From: an uncultured Eubacteriales bacterium
GTDB lineage: Bacteria > Bacillota > Clostridia > Christensenellales > Aristaeellaceae
DNA length: 64,000 nt
Reading direction: 5' to 3'
NCBI GenBank assembly: GCA_900315315.1
Contig: OMYT01000008.1
Location: forward strand, 1 to 64,000
Program-made: the position numbers and the translations under genes
Part shown: positions 12,015 to 19,012 of the stretch, one piece after another
How positions within the stretch are numbered: position 1 is the first letter of the stretch
Layout of the letters: the number at the start of each line of letters is the position of its first letter
The notes under the pieces: model-generated
What the model saw: only the letters and a program-made list of their open reading frames with translations
Databases searched by the model: none
Told to the model about the DNA's origin: nothing

Positions 12015-12614
12015 TCATTCCTCGCCCATGACGGTAACAATCAGCCGCCAGCTGTACTGGATGGTTTCCTTGTCGGCTACAAACATGTGCTTGGAGCGGT
12101 TCGCACCTTCCACATCGACCCAGCCCTGGCCGTCTCCGCGGTCGACCTGCCACTGGTAGGCAATGTCGAGTCCGTCGAATCCTTTCAGCTTGCTGGTGAG
12201 GTAGATGATCTCGCCTTCGGTGACCACATCGCCCTGGGAGGAGCGGATCGTGACGCTGCGCTCGGGAACCTTAGTCTCGGCTTCACCGACTACCTCGCCG
12301 CCTTCACCCTCCTGGCCTTCGGCCGGGGTTTCGCCTTCAGGCTGGCCTTCGAGGTCTTCCTCATCTCGTGGATCCTCATCCGGCCATTCGTCTTCCGGTT
12401 CTCCCTCTTCGGGAGTTCTTTCCTCAGGCTTCACCTCTTCGGGTGTTTCTTCCTCCGGCAGGGCATCAGTCCATTCCTGGATCTTCTCCGCCGGAAGTTT
12501 GAACGTCGGAGACGTATAGATCTTTTCATCTGCCATTGCGCAGGACATCAGGGCCGCGCAGATCAGCAGTGCGATAATGGTCGCAATCATGATCAGTTTC
12601 TTCTGGTTCTTCAT
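12015..12614 (-). CDS. Small secreted or lipid-anchored protein with acidic linker and Ig-like domain
   Basis: 199 residues; the ATG follows GAGGTGAGATCAC. The N-terminus is a signal sequence ending MSCAMA|DEK. The LMSC could be a weak lipobox, so a lipoprotein is possible, but ordinary cleavage after AMA is as likely. Residues about 55-105 are an extreme Glu/Pro-rich linker (EEETPEE-type repeats). The remainder is an Ig-like domain with AYQWQVDRGDGQGWVDVEGAN and YSWRLIV, clearly related to the C-terminal domain of the following gene. This is the first gene of the three-gene surface cluster and lies behind a long leader. Function unknown; perhaps a small partner or anchor for the two larger proteins. 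Confidence 0.75.
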   Translation of the reverse strand: MKNQKKLIMIATIIALLICAALMSCAMADEKIYTSPTFKLPAEKIQEWTDALPEEETPEEVKPEERTPEEGEPEDEWPDEDPRDEEDLEGQPEGETPAEGQEGEGGEVVGEAETKVPERSVTIRSSQGDVVTEGEIIYLTSKLKGFDGLDIAYQWQVDRGDGQGWVDVEGANRSKHMFVADKETIQYSWRLIVTVMGEE

Positions 12615-12890
12615 GTGATCTCACCTCATCTGGTTTCGTTCGTTAGGTCCTTATCCGACATCTATCATTAAAGTTACATGCTGGAATGCCTCTGTTACCC
12701 TGGTTGGTTACACTCAAGAGAAGTCTGTCTTGCATCCCCGTGTCACCGTCGAAGTCTCCCGGCCGGGTCGGATCCTTTTGGAATCTGGGATCCGGATCGT
12801 TTCCCCCCGCCTTGAATTTACCTGCTTCGCGGTCCATCCATGGCATCTCGGCATGCGATTTCCGCATGGTTTGACCTACTATTATTATAC
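12615..12890 (-). promoter_or_regulatory. Possible promoter and ~270-nt structured leader of the surface-protein cluster
   Basis: On the minus strand a TATAAT lies at 12884-12889 with no good -35 box. The 270 nt to the first ATG hold no convincing ORF but several hairpins, for example CATGCG-GAAAT-CGCATG just inside the leader, and a GC-rich block around 12740-12810. GGTCAAACC near the 5' end recalls cyclic-di-GMP-I riboswitches, but the rest of that consensus is not clearly present, so I do not call one. Confidence 0.3.
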
Positions 12891-12899
12891 TCATCCGGG

Positions 12900-13214
12900 G
12901 TTATTTTCAGGTTACATCTTGTTTTTTATTTGTTTGTCTTTTTGTGCCTCACGTCTTCTTTCTTTTTTCGTATTTTACCACAAATACAAATCTGCGGAAA
13001 GTCTTTTGTTTGCTTTCTTTCCGGCTTTTTGCAGTTCACATATATTTATATTGGAAGGAATCGTTTCGGTTCAGATTGACGGCATCCGGAGTTACATGCA
13101 ACCTATATCGCCAGACTCCTTTTTCCGCAATCTGGCATAACATGTTTTTCAGCATGCTTTTCAGTTATGCTTCTCAACGCTGTTTTTGCATTGACTGAAA
13201 AGTCAGTCGGTCGG
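12900..13214. other. A+T-rich intergenic stretch without a recognisable gene
   Basis: This stretch between the surface cluster and the RhuM remnant shows no credible ORF on either strand. It is rich in T on the plus strand. It contains a short inverted repeat, GCATAAC (13135-13141) against GTTATGC (13164-13170), and a weak hairpin TGACT/AGTCA just after the RhuM stop. Either could end transcription, but neither has a clean U-tract. Confidence 0.4.
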
Positions 13215-13619
13215 CTATTCCTTATTGAAAGTGATTTCGCTTTCTTTCAGGAATCGGTCAAAGTCGCTTTGATAAAGCCTGTCCTGAATCGGACGGTACA
13301 GTTCATATTCTTTCTCCGCGAATGCTTTTGCCAGTTCGACTTTTGCGCGGACATTATGTTTCCCGTTATCGGCAACTTGTGCAATTTTTGCACAAGTTGA
13401 TTGCTTGTCCTGTTCTTTTGACGCATATATCTGTCTGATATGCTTTGTAGTAACAGACCGATCAATATGATATAGTTCCGCTATCCCAGCCTGGTTCAGC
13501 CAGACAGTTCCGTCCTGGACCCGGACTTCGATGCCCTGTTCACCTGCTCCCCGCGGATACAGCAGAAAGTCAACTGTTCCGTTTCGAAGGGACAGGAAAA
13601 CCTCTGCGTTTTGTTTCAT
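13215..13619 (-). pseudogene. RhuM-family protein with internal deletion
   Basis: About 134 residues from an ATG preceded by GGGGGAGAAG. The N-terminal part matches the RhuM start: EVRVQDGTVWLNQAGIAELY, DRSVTTKHIRQIYASKEQD and STCAKIAQVADNGK. The C-terminal part matches the very end of the family: AEKEYELYRPIQDRLYQSDF followed by DRFLKE. RhuM proteins are usually about 330 residues, so roughly 200 central residues are missing and the two ends are joined in frame. The product may be a dead remnant or a reduced DNA-binding protein. RhuM-like genes are common in genomic islands and near toxin-antitoxin loci. It faces away from the ATPase gene, next to a pilT fragment, which supports this being a mobile-element insertion site. 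Confidence 0.7.
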
Positions 13620-13749
13620 TCGCTGCTTCTCCCCCGGTCGTCCGGACTCCGGTTTGGACTGCTGGTCCTTTGATACAGAAATTTTAGCATATAGTCTGTC
13701 GGAAGTGAAGGTGAACAAAATATTTTTTTCTTCGCGTGGGGTAAAGAAC

Positions 13750-13817
13750 GATGGCATACAGGGCGGCCTGTTCCTTGTCGATCCGGCCGTCGCGCAGCAA
13801 GCGGGCCAGTTCTGTCC
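13750..13817 (-). pseudogene. Duplicated 3'-end fragment of pilT
   Basis: About 65 bp here are nearly identical (two substitutions plus divergence at the end) to 15117-15185, inside the intact pilT gene downstream. The fragment encodes ARLLRDGRIDKEQAALYAIH on the minus strand and has no rest of the gene around it. It lies on the far side of the ATPase gene from intact pilT, in the same orientation, as a flanking duplication left by insertion or recombination would. Confidence 0.85.
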
Positions 13818-13831
13818 TGAATGGGGTGAGG

Positions 13832-13859
13832 TTGACAAAATTGTGATATGCGATAAAAT
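13832..13859 (+). promoter_or_regulatory. Promoter of the AAA ATPase gene
   Basis: TTGACA, a 16-base spacer and TAAAAT form a near-consensus sigma-A promoter on the plus strand. Transcription would begin in or just before the 29-bp tandem repeat, leaving a leader of about 100 nt ahead of the ATPase start. Confidence 0.75.
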
Positions 13860-13931
13860 AGTAAAGAATAGTAAATCAAATTGGAAATAGTAAAGAATAG
13901 TAAAAGAAATTGGAAATAGTAAAAAAGATTT
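13860..13931 (+). repeat. 29-bp tandem repeat in the ATPase leader
   Basis: Two adjacent 29-bp copies (13860-13888 and 13889-13917) start AGTAAAGAATAGTAAA and end AAATTGGAAAT, differing at two positions. A partial third copy (AGTAAAAAAGATT) follows. They sit between the promoter -10 box and the start codon, so they could be an operator for autoregulation or only a replication-slippage tract. Confidence 0.8.
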
Positions 13932-13965
13932 GAGAAATCGAACAAACAGGGAGATGATTGTGCAG

Positions 13966-15006
13966 ATGGCAAACCCGTTTACAATTCTCTTCGGTCGGAA
14001 ACCGATTGAGATGATTGAGCGTTTCCCGGAGCGGCATGAGATTCTGGAAAACTTTACCTCACAAAACGCAAACCAACAGCTCTATATTATTACAGGCGTT
14101 CGCGGATCGGGAAAAACAGTTCTGATGACTTCTATCGCGGATACCCTGGGGCATGAGAAGGATTGGATCGTGACTGAATTAAATCCGGAGCTGGACCTCC
14201 TGCAGAATCTGGCTTCCAAACTGTCCAGTCATGCTCTCTGTCAGGACTGGTTCCGCCGTGCAAAACTGAATCTGTCTTATCTGGGACTTGGTCTTGAAAT
14301 TTCCGGCGAGCCACCGATTACGGATTTGGAAACAGCCATCATCCGGATGCTTGAAAGCATTCAGAAGCATGGAAAACGGCTGCTGATCACCATTGATGAG
14401 GCAACAAACAGCCAGCAGATGAGAGTATTTGCTGCATCTTTCCAGATTATGATCAGGCGTGAACTTCCTGTCTTTATCCTGATGACCGGGCTCTATGAGA
14501 ACATCTATGAACTGCAGAATGAGAAGAGCCTCACCTTTCTCTATCGTGCGCCAAAGATACAGCTTCCTGCCCTTGAATTAACTGCAATTAAACTTCGATA
14601 CCAATCTGTTTTTCATCTTGACGATGCCGATGCTGTGGAAATGACAAAACTGACAGGCGGATATCCTTTTGCCTTTCAACTTTTGGGATATCTGTCATGG
14701 GAGAACAAAGGCAACTTCCGCGGTATTTTGCCGGATTATAAACTGTCGCTATATGACTTTGTGTATAATAAAATATGGACGGAGCTCTCTGAAAATGACA
14801 AAAAGGTACTGAAAGGGATTGCTGAAACAGATGATCCTTCCGTCAGCGCCATTAAAGCCCATTTACAGATCTCTGACAATGAATGGAATCCCTACCGGCA
14901 GAGACTGATCCGAAAGGGCTTAATCGATGGCAGCCAGCGTGGACTTGTTCGCCTGACACTTCCGCTTTTTGATCAATTCATCAAGGATAAAAGCCAGTTT
15001 GAATAG
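13966..15006 (+). CDS. AAA/STAND-like P-loop ATPase
   Basis: About 346 residues from ATG-GCA-AAC, the start usual for this Clostridial family (MANPFTILFG). An in-frame ATG four codons upstream and a TTG twelve codons upstream are weaker choices. Walker A is GVRGSGKT (about residue 45), Walker B LLITIDEAT (about 145). A sensor-like ILMTGLYENI and GGYPFAFQLLGY follow, then a winged-helix-like C-terminus (LRYQ..., RKGLIDGSQRGLVRLTLPLF). The architecture matches archaeal-type/orphan AAA ATPases, many of which belong to defence or toxin-antitoxin modules; no partner is present, so no function is assigned. It is the only confident plus-strand gene, with its own promoter, and it sits between pilT and a duplicated pilT fragment. 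Confidence 0.8.
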   Translation: MANPFTILFGRKPIEMIERFPERHEILENFTSQNANQQLYIITGVRGSGKTVLMTSIADTLGHEKDWIVTELNPELDLLQNLASKLSSHALCQDWFRRAKLNLSYLGLGLEISGEPPITDLETAIIRMLESIQKHGKRLLITIDEATNSQQMRVFAASFQIMIRRELPVFILMTGLYENIYELQNEKSLTFLYRAPKIQLPALELTAIKLRYQSVFHLDDADAVEMTKLTGGYPFAFQLLGYLSWENKGNFRGILPDYKLSLYDFVYNKIWTELSENDKKVLKGIAETDDPSVSAIKAHLQISDNEWNPYRQRLIRKGLIDGSQRGLVRLTLPLFDQFIKDKSQFE

Positions 15007-15026
15007 ATTGGTTAGATTGATTCGTT

Positions 15027-15058
15027 TAAAAACCGCCATCCGGTCGGATGGCGGTGAA
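15027..15058 (-). terminator. Rho-independent terminator of the pilus-like operon (probably bidirectional)
   Basis: A perfect 10-bp stem, ACCGCCATCC/GGATGGCGGT with loop GGTC, lies between the convergent pilT and ATPase genes. On the minus strand it is followed by TTTTTAAACG. On the plus strand a T-rich stretch follows a little later, so it may serve both genes. Confidence 0.85.
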
Positions 15059-15071
15059 TGTTTTCTGTTTT

Positions 15072-16142
15072 TTAGTCCTTCATGAACCGTGCCTGGCGTT
15101 CCACTGTTTCGGGGTGGATGGCGTACAGGGCGGCCTGTTCCTTGTCGATCCGGCCGTCGCGCAGCAGGCGGGCCAGTTCGGTGTCCATCGAGAGCATGTC
15201 CGCGCCGCCGCCGAAGATGGCGTTGTCGATCTGGTGGGTTTTGCCTTCACGGATCAGGTTCTGGATGGCGGGGTTCACGCACATGACTTCGAAGACCGGG
15301 TGCAGCGTTCCGTCCTTGGTCAGGATCAGGCGCTGGGAGACCACGGCGCGCAGCACCATGGAGAGCTGGGCGCGGATCTGGTTCTGCTGGTTGGCCGGGA
15401 AGGCGTCGATCACACGGTCGATCGTCTTGGCGGCGCCCAGGGTGTGCAGGGAGGACAGGAGCAGGTGTCCGGTCTCGGCTGCGGTGATGGCCGTCGAAAT
15501 GGTCTCGATATCACGCATTTCACCGAGCATGATGACGTCCGGCGCCTGGCGCAGGGCCGCACGCAGGGCGCGGGCAAAGCTGGAGGCGTCGCCGGGCACT
15601 TCGCGCTGGCTGACGATACACTGCTTATGCGGATGCAGGTATTCGATCGGGTCTTCGATCGTGATGATGTGGCCGCTGCGGGTGGTGTTGATCTGGTCCA
15701 CCAGGCAGGCCAGGGTTGTACTCTTACCGTTGCCGGCAGGGCCTGTGACCAGGATCATGCCGCTGCGGTTTCCGGCCAGGCGCATCACGACGTCCGGAAT
15801 GTTGCAGTCCTTGGGATCCGGGATGCCGAACGCAACCGTACGGCAGGTCATGGCCAGGGAGCCGCGCTGACGGTAGGTGTTGCAGCGGAAGCGGCTCAGA
15901 TCGCGCACGGCGAAGGAGAAGTCGTCGTCGCCCTCGATCTGCAGGGTTTCCCGGTCACGCCGGGCCAGTTCGTATGCCCGGTCGACCAGCACGGCGATGT
16001 CCGCCGGCAGGGCTTTCTCCTGCGTGACAGGGATCATCTTTCCGCTCGACTTGGTCATGATCTGGGAACCGGGAACGACAAAGATATCGGAACCGTGATA
16101 CTCAAGCGCTTTTCTCAGGATATCATCAAGTGTCTCTACCAT
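15072..16142 (-). CDS. pilT: PilT-type twitching motility / type IV pilus ATPase
   Basis: 356 residues from an ATG that overlaps the upstream stop codon (ATGGTAG), with GGAGG ahead. GspE/PilT family: Walker A GPAGNGKST (about residue 135), Asp box with IEDPIEYLH, Walker B VIMLGEMRD, His box SLHTLGAAKTIDR, and the AIRNLIRE-like helix as AIQNLIREGKTHQ. Length fits PilT (about 350) rather than the longer PilB, so it should power pilus retraction or disassembly from the cytoplasmic face of the platform protein. It is the last gene of the operon, ended by the adjacent terminator. Its 3' end is partly duplicated 1.4 kb away. No PilB-type extension ATPase is in the window. Confidence 0.9.
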   Translation of the reverse strand: MVETLDDILRKALEYHGSDIFVVPGSQIMTKSSGKMIPVTQEKALPADIAVLVDRAYELARRDRETLQIEGDDDFSFAVRDLSRFRCNTYRQRGSLAMTCRTVAFGIPDPKDCNIPDVVMRLAGNRSGMILVTGPAGNGKSTTLACLVDQINTTRSGHIITIEDPIEYLHPHKQCIVSQREVPGDASSFARALRAALRQAPDVIMLGEMRDIETISTAITAAETGHLLLSSLHTLGAAKTIDRVIDAFPANQQNQIRAQLSMVLRAVVSQRLILTKDGTLHPVFEVMCVNPAIQNLIREGKTHQIDNAIFGGGADMLSMDTELARLLRDGRIDKEQAALYAIHPETVERQARFMKD

Positions 16143-16576
16143 TCCCAATCTTCCTCCGGCTCATCTACTACCAGTTTATGGGAAATCCATTTGGTCCGCT
16201 GTTTCTCTTCAAGCGGAAGCACCTGGACAATGCATTCCAGATTGCGGTTGTCCAGGGGCTCGGTCCACTGGACCTTGTCCTCTTCCAGCGTCATGCCTTC
16301 GGGAAGCGCGGCGCCGACCTTTTTCAGGTAGGCGTCCATGCTGCCCGCGTCTTTCCGGGCTTCCGCCAGCACTTTGTCCAGCTCCGCGAGTTTCTGTTCG
16401 CTCTGGGCATTCAGTTCATACACGCGCTGCACCATTTCGGCGCTGCGGGTGCAGAGGTTGTAATCGCTTCTGGCGCTGATCTGGTTCAGCATGCTCATCA
16501 TACAGAGGGCCAGCACCACGATGATCAGGATCAGGGATGCGGCGCCCGGTCCCAGTGCGATCTTGCGTTTGTTCAC
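16136..16576 (-). CDS. Small membrane-anchored pilus-operon protein
   Basis: 146 residues with one N-terminal transmembrane helix (LILIIVVLALCMMSML), then a largely helical, charged external region (VQRVYELNAQSEQKLAELDK) and an acidic end. It has no type III prepilin motif. It overlaps its upstream neighbour by ATGA and pilT by seven bases, so it is translationally coupled to both. Probably a minor component of the pilus-like machine; I recognise no named family. Confidence 0.7.
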   Translation of the reverse strand: MNKRKIALGPGAASLILIIVVLALCMMSMLNQISARSDYNLCTRSAEMVQRVYELNAQSEQKLAELDKVLAEARKDAGSMDAYLKKVGAALPEGMTLEEDKVQWTEPLDNRNLECIVQVLPLEEKQRTKWISHKLVVDEPEEDWEW

Positions 16577-16974
16577 GGGCTCACCTCCTTCGGGATGAAC
16601 CGCGTGGCGGGCAGGGTAATCAGGGTCTTTTCCCCTTCGATTCCGGACACTTCATACGTGCGAAGCGTACCGGATTCTGTTTCCTCGCTCTTCGGGGTCA
16701 CTTTCAGCGTATAGCCTTTTCTTTCAAGTACCCAGACATCGCCTTCGCTGGTGAAGCCGTATCCGGCCAGCACCGCTTCGGGATCGTCCGTTCCGTACAG
16801 ATCCTCGGCAATGTTCTGTCCTTCCAGCATGGCGGAGTTGGTTGCCGCCGCCGTCCGGCTCTTCAGTTTCGCGTCCGCAAATACCTGCACCAGGATCGCC
16901 GCGGAGATCATGAAGAAAAAGATCACCAGCAGCAGTTCCACCAGCAGGGCGTTTGCGCGGCCTCCTTCTTTCAT
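16573..16974 (-). CDS. Pseudopilin-like minor protein
   Basis: 133 residues beginning MKEGGRANALLVELLLVIFF. The short basic leader, hydrophobic helix and Glu within the helix start resemble a degenerate prepilin N-terminus (consensus G|FTLIE), although the canonical cleavage site is absent. A small beta-rich domain follows (GYTLKVTPK, RTYEVSGI). It overlaps both neighbours by ATGA. The family resemblance is to minor pseudopilins of Clostridial type IV pilus operons. Confidence 0.65.
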   Translation of the reverse strand: MKEGGRANALLVELLLVIFFFMISAAILVQVFADAKLKSRTAAATNSAMLEGQNIAEDLYGTDDPEAVLAGYGFTSEGDVWVLERKGYTLKVTPKSEETESGTLRTYEVSGIEGEKTLITLPATRFIPKEVSP

Positions 16975-17501
16975 TCTTCGGCACCTCCCGCACGCAGATA
17001 CATCCGGATGGTACTCTTGGTGCCGTCCTTGGATTCCACTTCTGCCTTCAGGGTCTTTCCTTCAATTGAAGGAACAAAGCTCTTCAGCTCACACAGCGTT
17101 TCACCGGATTCTACGGTAAATTCCGTATCCTCGCTGGTATAGCTTTCCCACAGATAAGAGCGCGGCTCACCGTCCAGCGGATCCTCGTCCACTGCGCAGT
17201 ACAAGCGCTTGAGATAGGTCTCTCCGTTGTAATCGTTGACAACGCACAGGGCGGTAATCCCCAGGTTGTCGAAATGCTCGATGCGCACCTCGCCGCCGTC
17301 CTCGGCCCATACGGCGCTGCGGAGGACCGCGGTCATCACGCGGGATTCACTGTTATGCTCGGAGCTGTCGATCGTGTTCCGGTAGATCTGTGCGCCCATC
17401 GTCACCAGGAAGGTGCTCAGGCAGGCAAACAGGGCAAGAAGAAGCAGCACGAAAACGCTCTGAATGATCCGGGGCGAATGCCCGACCGCAGGCTTTCTCA
17501 C
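16971..17501 (-). CDS. DUF4860-type pilus-operon protein
   Basis: 176 residues with one N-terminal transmembrane segment (VFVLLLLALFACLSTFLV), the motif GAQIYRNTIDSS, a region rich in AVLRSAV and acidic residues, and a beta-rich C-terminus. This layout (SVFVLLLLALFA, then GAQ-Y-D/N-T-D, then RVMTA-LRS) matches what I know of DUF4860 proteins, found in Clostridial type IV pilus clusters. It overlaps the genes on both sides by a few bases. Exact role unknown. Confidence 0.7.
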   Translation of the reverse strand: MRKPAVGHSPRIIQSVFVLLLLALFACLSTFLVTMGAQIYRNTIDSSEHNSESRVMTAVLRSAVWAEDGGEVRIEHFDNLGITALCVVNDYNGETYLKRLYCAVDEDPLDGEPRSYLWESYTSEDTEFTVESGETLCELKSFVPSIEGKTLKAEVESKDGTKSTIRMYLRAGGAEE

Positions 17502-17812
17502 TTGTCCATCTTCCCTCCCCTCTCAGCGACCTTGATGGAAGGCATCAGATTGGACGCAATCGGTTCATAGAAGACGTGGTATCGCTCCTCGTTGTAAGAA
17601 AGGTTGTAATGCTCGCGCAGATAGGTCAGATCTTCGGGATACATGCCTTCCACGGCATAGCAGGTCAGCGCCGCGTTTTTCACGGCGTCCCGGACGATCT
17701 GGAGCTCGCGCCCGCTGTTCTTCGTGGTGATGTTGTTGATCAGCAGCACAAAAGCCAAAATCAGAGCGACAAAAATGAGGATCGCCGCAACGTCTTTCTT
17801 GTTGATGCTCAT
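17498..17812 (-). CDS. Small pseudopilin-like protein
   Basis: 104 residues, ATG preceded by AAAGGAG. A single N-terminal membrane helix (AAILIFVALILAFVLLI) is followed by a short domain with CYAVEGMYPEDLTYLREHY and YEPIASNLMPSIKV, a pattern found in small proteins of Clostridial pilus operons. It overlaps the DUF4860-like gene by four bases. Probably a minor structural subunit. Confidence 0.7.
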   Translation of the reverse strand: MSINKKDVAAILIFVALILAFVLLINNITTKNSGRELQIVRDAVKNAALTCYAVEGMYPEDLTYLREHYNLSYNEERYHVFYEPIASNLMPSIKVAERGGKMDK

Positions 17813-17850
17813 CTTTTTCGCTCCTTTCTGTTAAAAATCTTTCACTTTAA

Positions 17851-17888
17851 GACCGAAGGGGTGTGGGGACGATCGGAAAGCCCCCTTA
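17851..17888 (-). repeat. Interspersed structured repeat, copy R1 (short form)
   Basis: Reading the minus strand, TAAGGGGGCTTTCCGATC is followed by CCCC and CCCCTTCGG. The central hairpin of the long copies is missing. The TAA is the stop codon of the preceding platform gene, so the element starts exactly at the end of the coding sequence. Related copies are at about 19.9, 20.6, 52.9 and 57.0 kb. Confidence 0.75.
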
Positions 17889-18956
17889 CATTGAACTCAA
17901 TACACCTGCCATCGGCAGCATGACGCTCAGCAGGATCGCACCGATGACGATGGAGAGCAGCGCCACCAGGGTGGGTTCGACGATGGAGATCAGGTGATCC
18001 AGTCCGTCTTCAACCTGCTGCTCGTAGATCTCGGCAATCTTTTCCATGACCTGGGGTTCATGACCCGAGGCGGCGCCGACTTTCAGCATCCGGTTATGGA
18101 AGTCCGCAAACAGTCCGCTTTCGGACATGGCGTCGGAGAATGTCTTGTCCTTCTTCATCTCTTCGCGGATGAAGTTCACTTTGTCGATGGATTCCTGGTC
18201 GGCCAGCGCAGCGGGCGCCATTTCCAGCGCGTTCTCGATGGGGAAGCCGCTCTGGAGCATCAGGCCCAGGATGCCGGCAACGCGGGAGGCGGACAGCTTC
18301 TGCGCCAGTCTGCGCACCGGCGGGAACAGGTTCTTGAGGAAGGTCATGACCTTTTCCTTGTGCTTCGTCTTCAGCAGGATGAAGATCACGATTGCGCAGA
18401 TCACGATCACAGCGATCAGGGCCAGCACGATCCAGCCGACCCAGGAGCCGACGGACATCAGCACGGAGCCGCTGCTCGTCGAATCCACACCCAGGGAAGC
18501 CAGCACCCGGCGGAAAATCGGCAGAACCCGCCAGAGCAGGATGCCGATGATCACAACCAGCATCACGCCCAGCACCAGCGGATAAGTGATGGCGCTGACC
18601 GCGGCGGACCGGATCCGGCCCTCCCGCTGATAGTAAGTCGACAGGCTGACCATGATGTCTTCCAGGCGGCCGGTCTGTTCACCGATGTCCACCATTTCGA
18701 TCATGTAGGACGGCCAGTCCTCTTCGTTCTCCTTCATGGCGACGTAAAGGGAACCGGTCTCATCCACCACCTTGTACAGGTTGGTATAGGGATGATGCTT
18801 GCTCTTGTCGTTCCCCTTCATCTCGTCTTCGGCCAGCATCTCGATGCCGTCCCGGAGCGTCATGCCGGAACTGAGCATCAGCGCGATCTGGTCGCAGAAG
18901 CTGCTCAGCTCTTCAGAGGACATAATCCTTTTTTTCTTTTTCGCTCCGTCTGCCAT
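17886..18956 (-). CDS. Type II secretion / type IV pilus platform protein (GspF/PilC family)
   Basis: 356 residues, ATG preceded by GGAGGG. Two T2SSF cytoplasmic domains are visible: SSGMTLRDGIEMLAEDE with YPSYMIEMVDIGEQTGRLED near the N-terminus, and LMLQSGFPIENALEMA with KVGAASGHEPQVMEKIAEIYE near the C-terminus. They are separated by two membrane helices (YPLVLGVMLVVIIGILLW and VGWIVLALIAVIVICAIVIF), with a third at the C-terminus (LSIVIGAILLSVMLP). This is the inner-membrane platform on which pilus ATPases act, and the natural partner of the PilT protein encoded downstream. Slightly shorter than the usual 400 residues. Confidence 0.9.
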   Translation of the reverse strand: MADGAKKKKRIMSSEELSSFCDQIALMLSSGMTLRDGIEMLAEDEMKGNDKSKHHPYTNLYKVVDETGSLYVAMKENEEDWPSYMIEMVDIGEQTGRLEDIMVSLSTYYQREGRIRSAAVSAITYPLVLGVMLVVIIGILLWRVLPIFRRVLASLGVDSTSSGSVLMSVGSWVGWIVLALIAVIVICAIVIFILLKTKHKEKVMTFLKNLFPPVRRLAQKLSASRVAGILGLMLQSGFPIENALEMAPAALADQESIDKVNFIREEMKKDKTFSDAMSESGLFADFHNRMLKVGAASGHEPQVMEKIAEIYEQQVEDGLDHLISIVEPTLVALLSIVIGAILLSVMLPMAGVLSSM

Positions 18957-19012
18957 TATGCGATCCCTCCATTTGCCGCTTTATGCTTAAAAGGCTTATT
19001 GCTCAGCTTGCT

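Noticed and set aside
12615-12890. Cyclic-di-GMP-I riboswitch
   Set aside because: GGTCAAACC and a following hairpin are suggestive, but I could not place the conserved GACGCAAAGC segment or the closing receptor strand convincingly.
12643-12894. 83-codon minus-strand ORF upstream of the small surface protein
   Set aside because: It begins at the TATAAT box, has no ribosome binding site and no recognisable protein character. The region is better explained as a leader.
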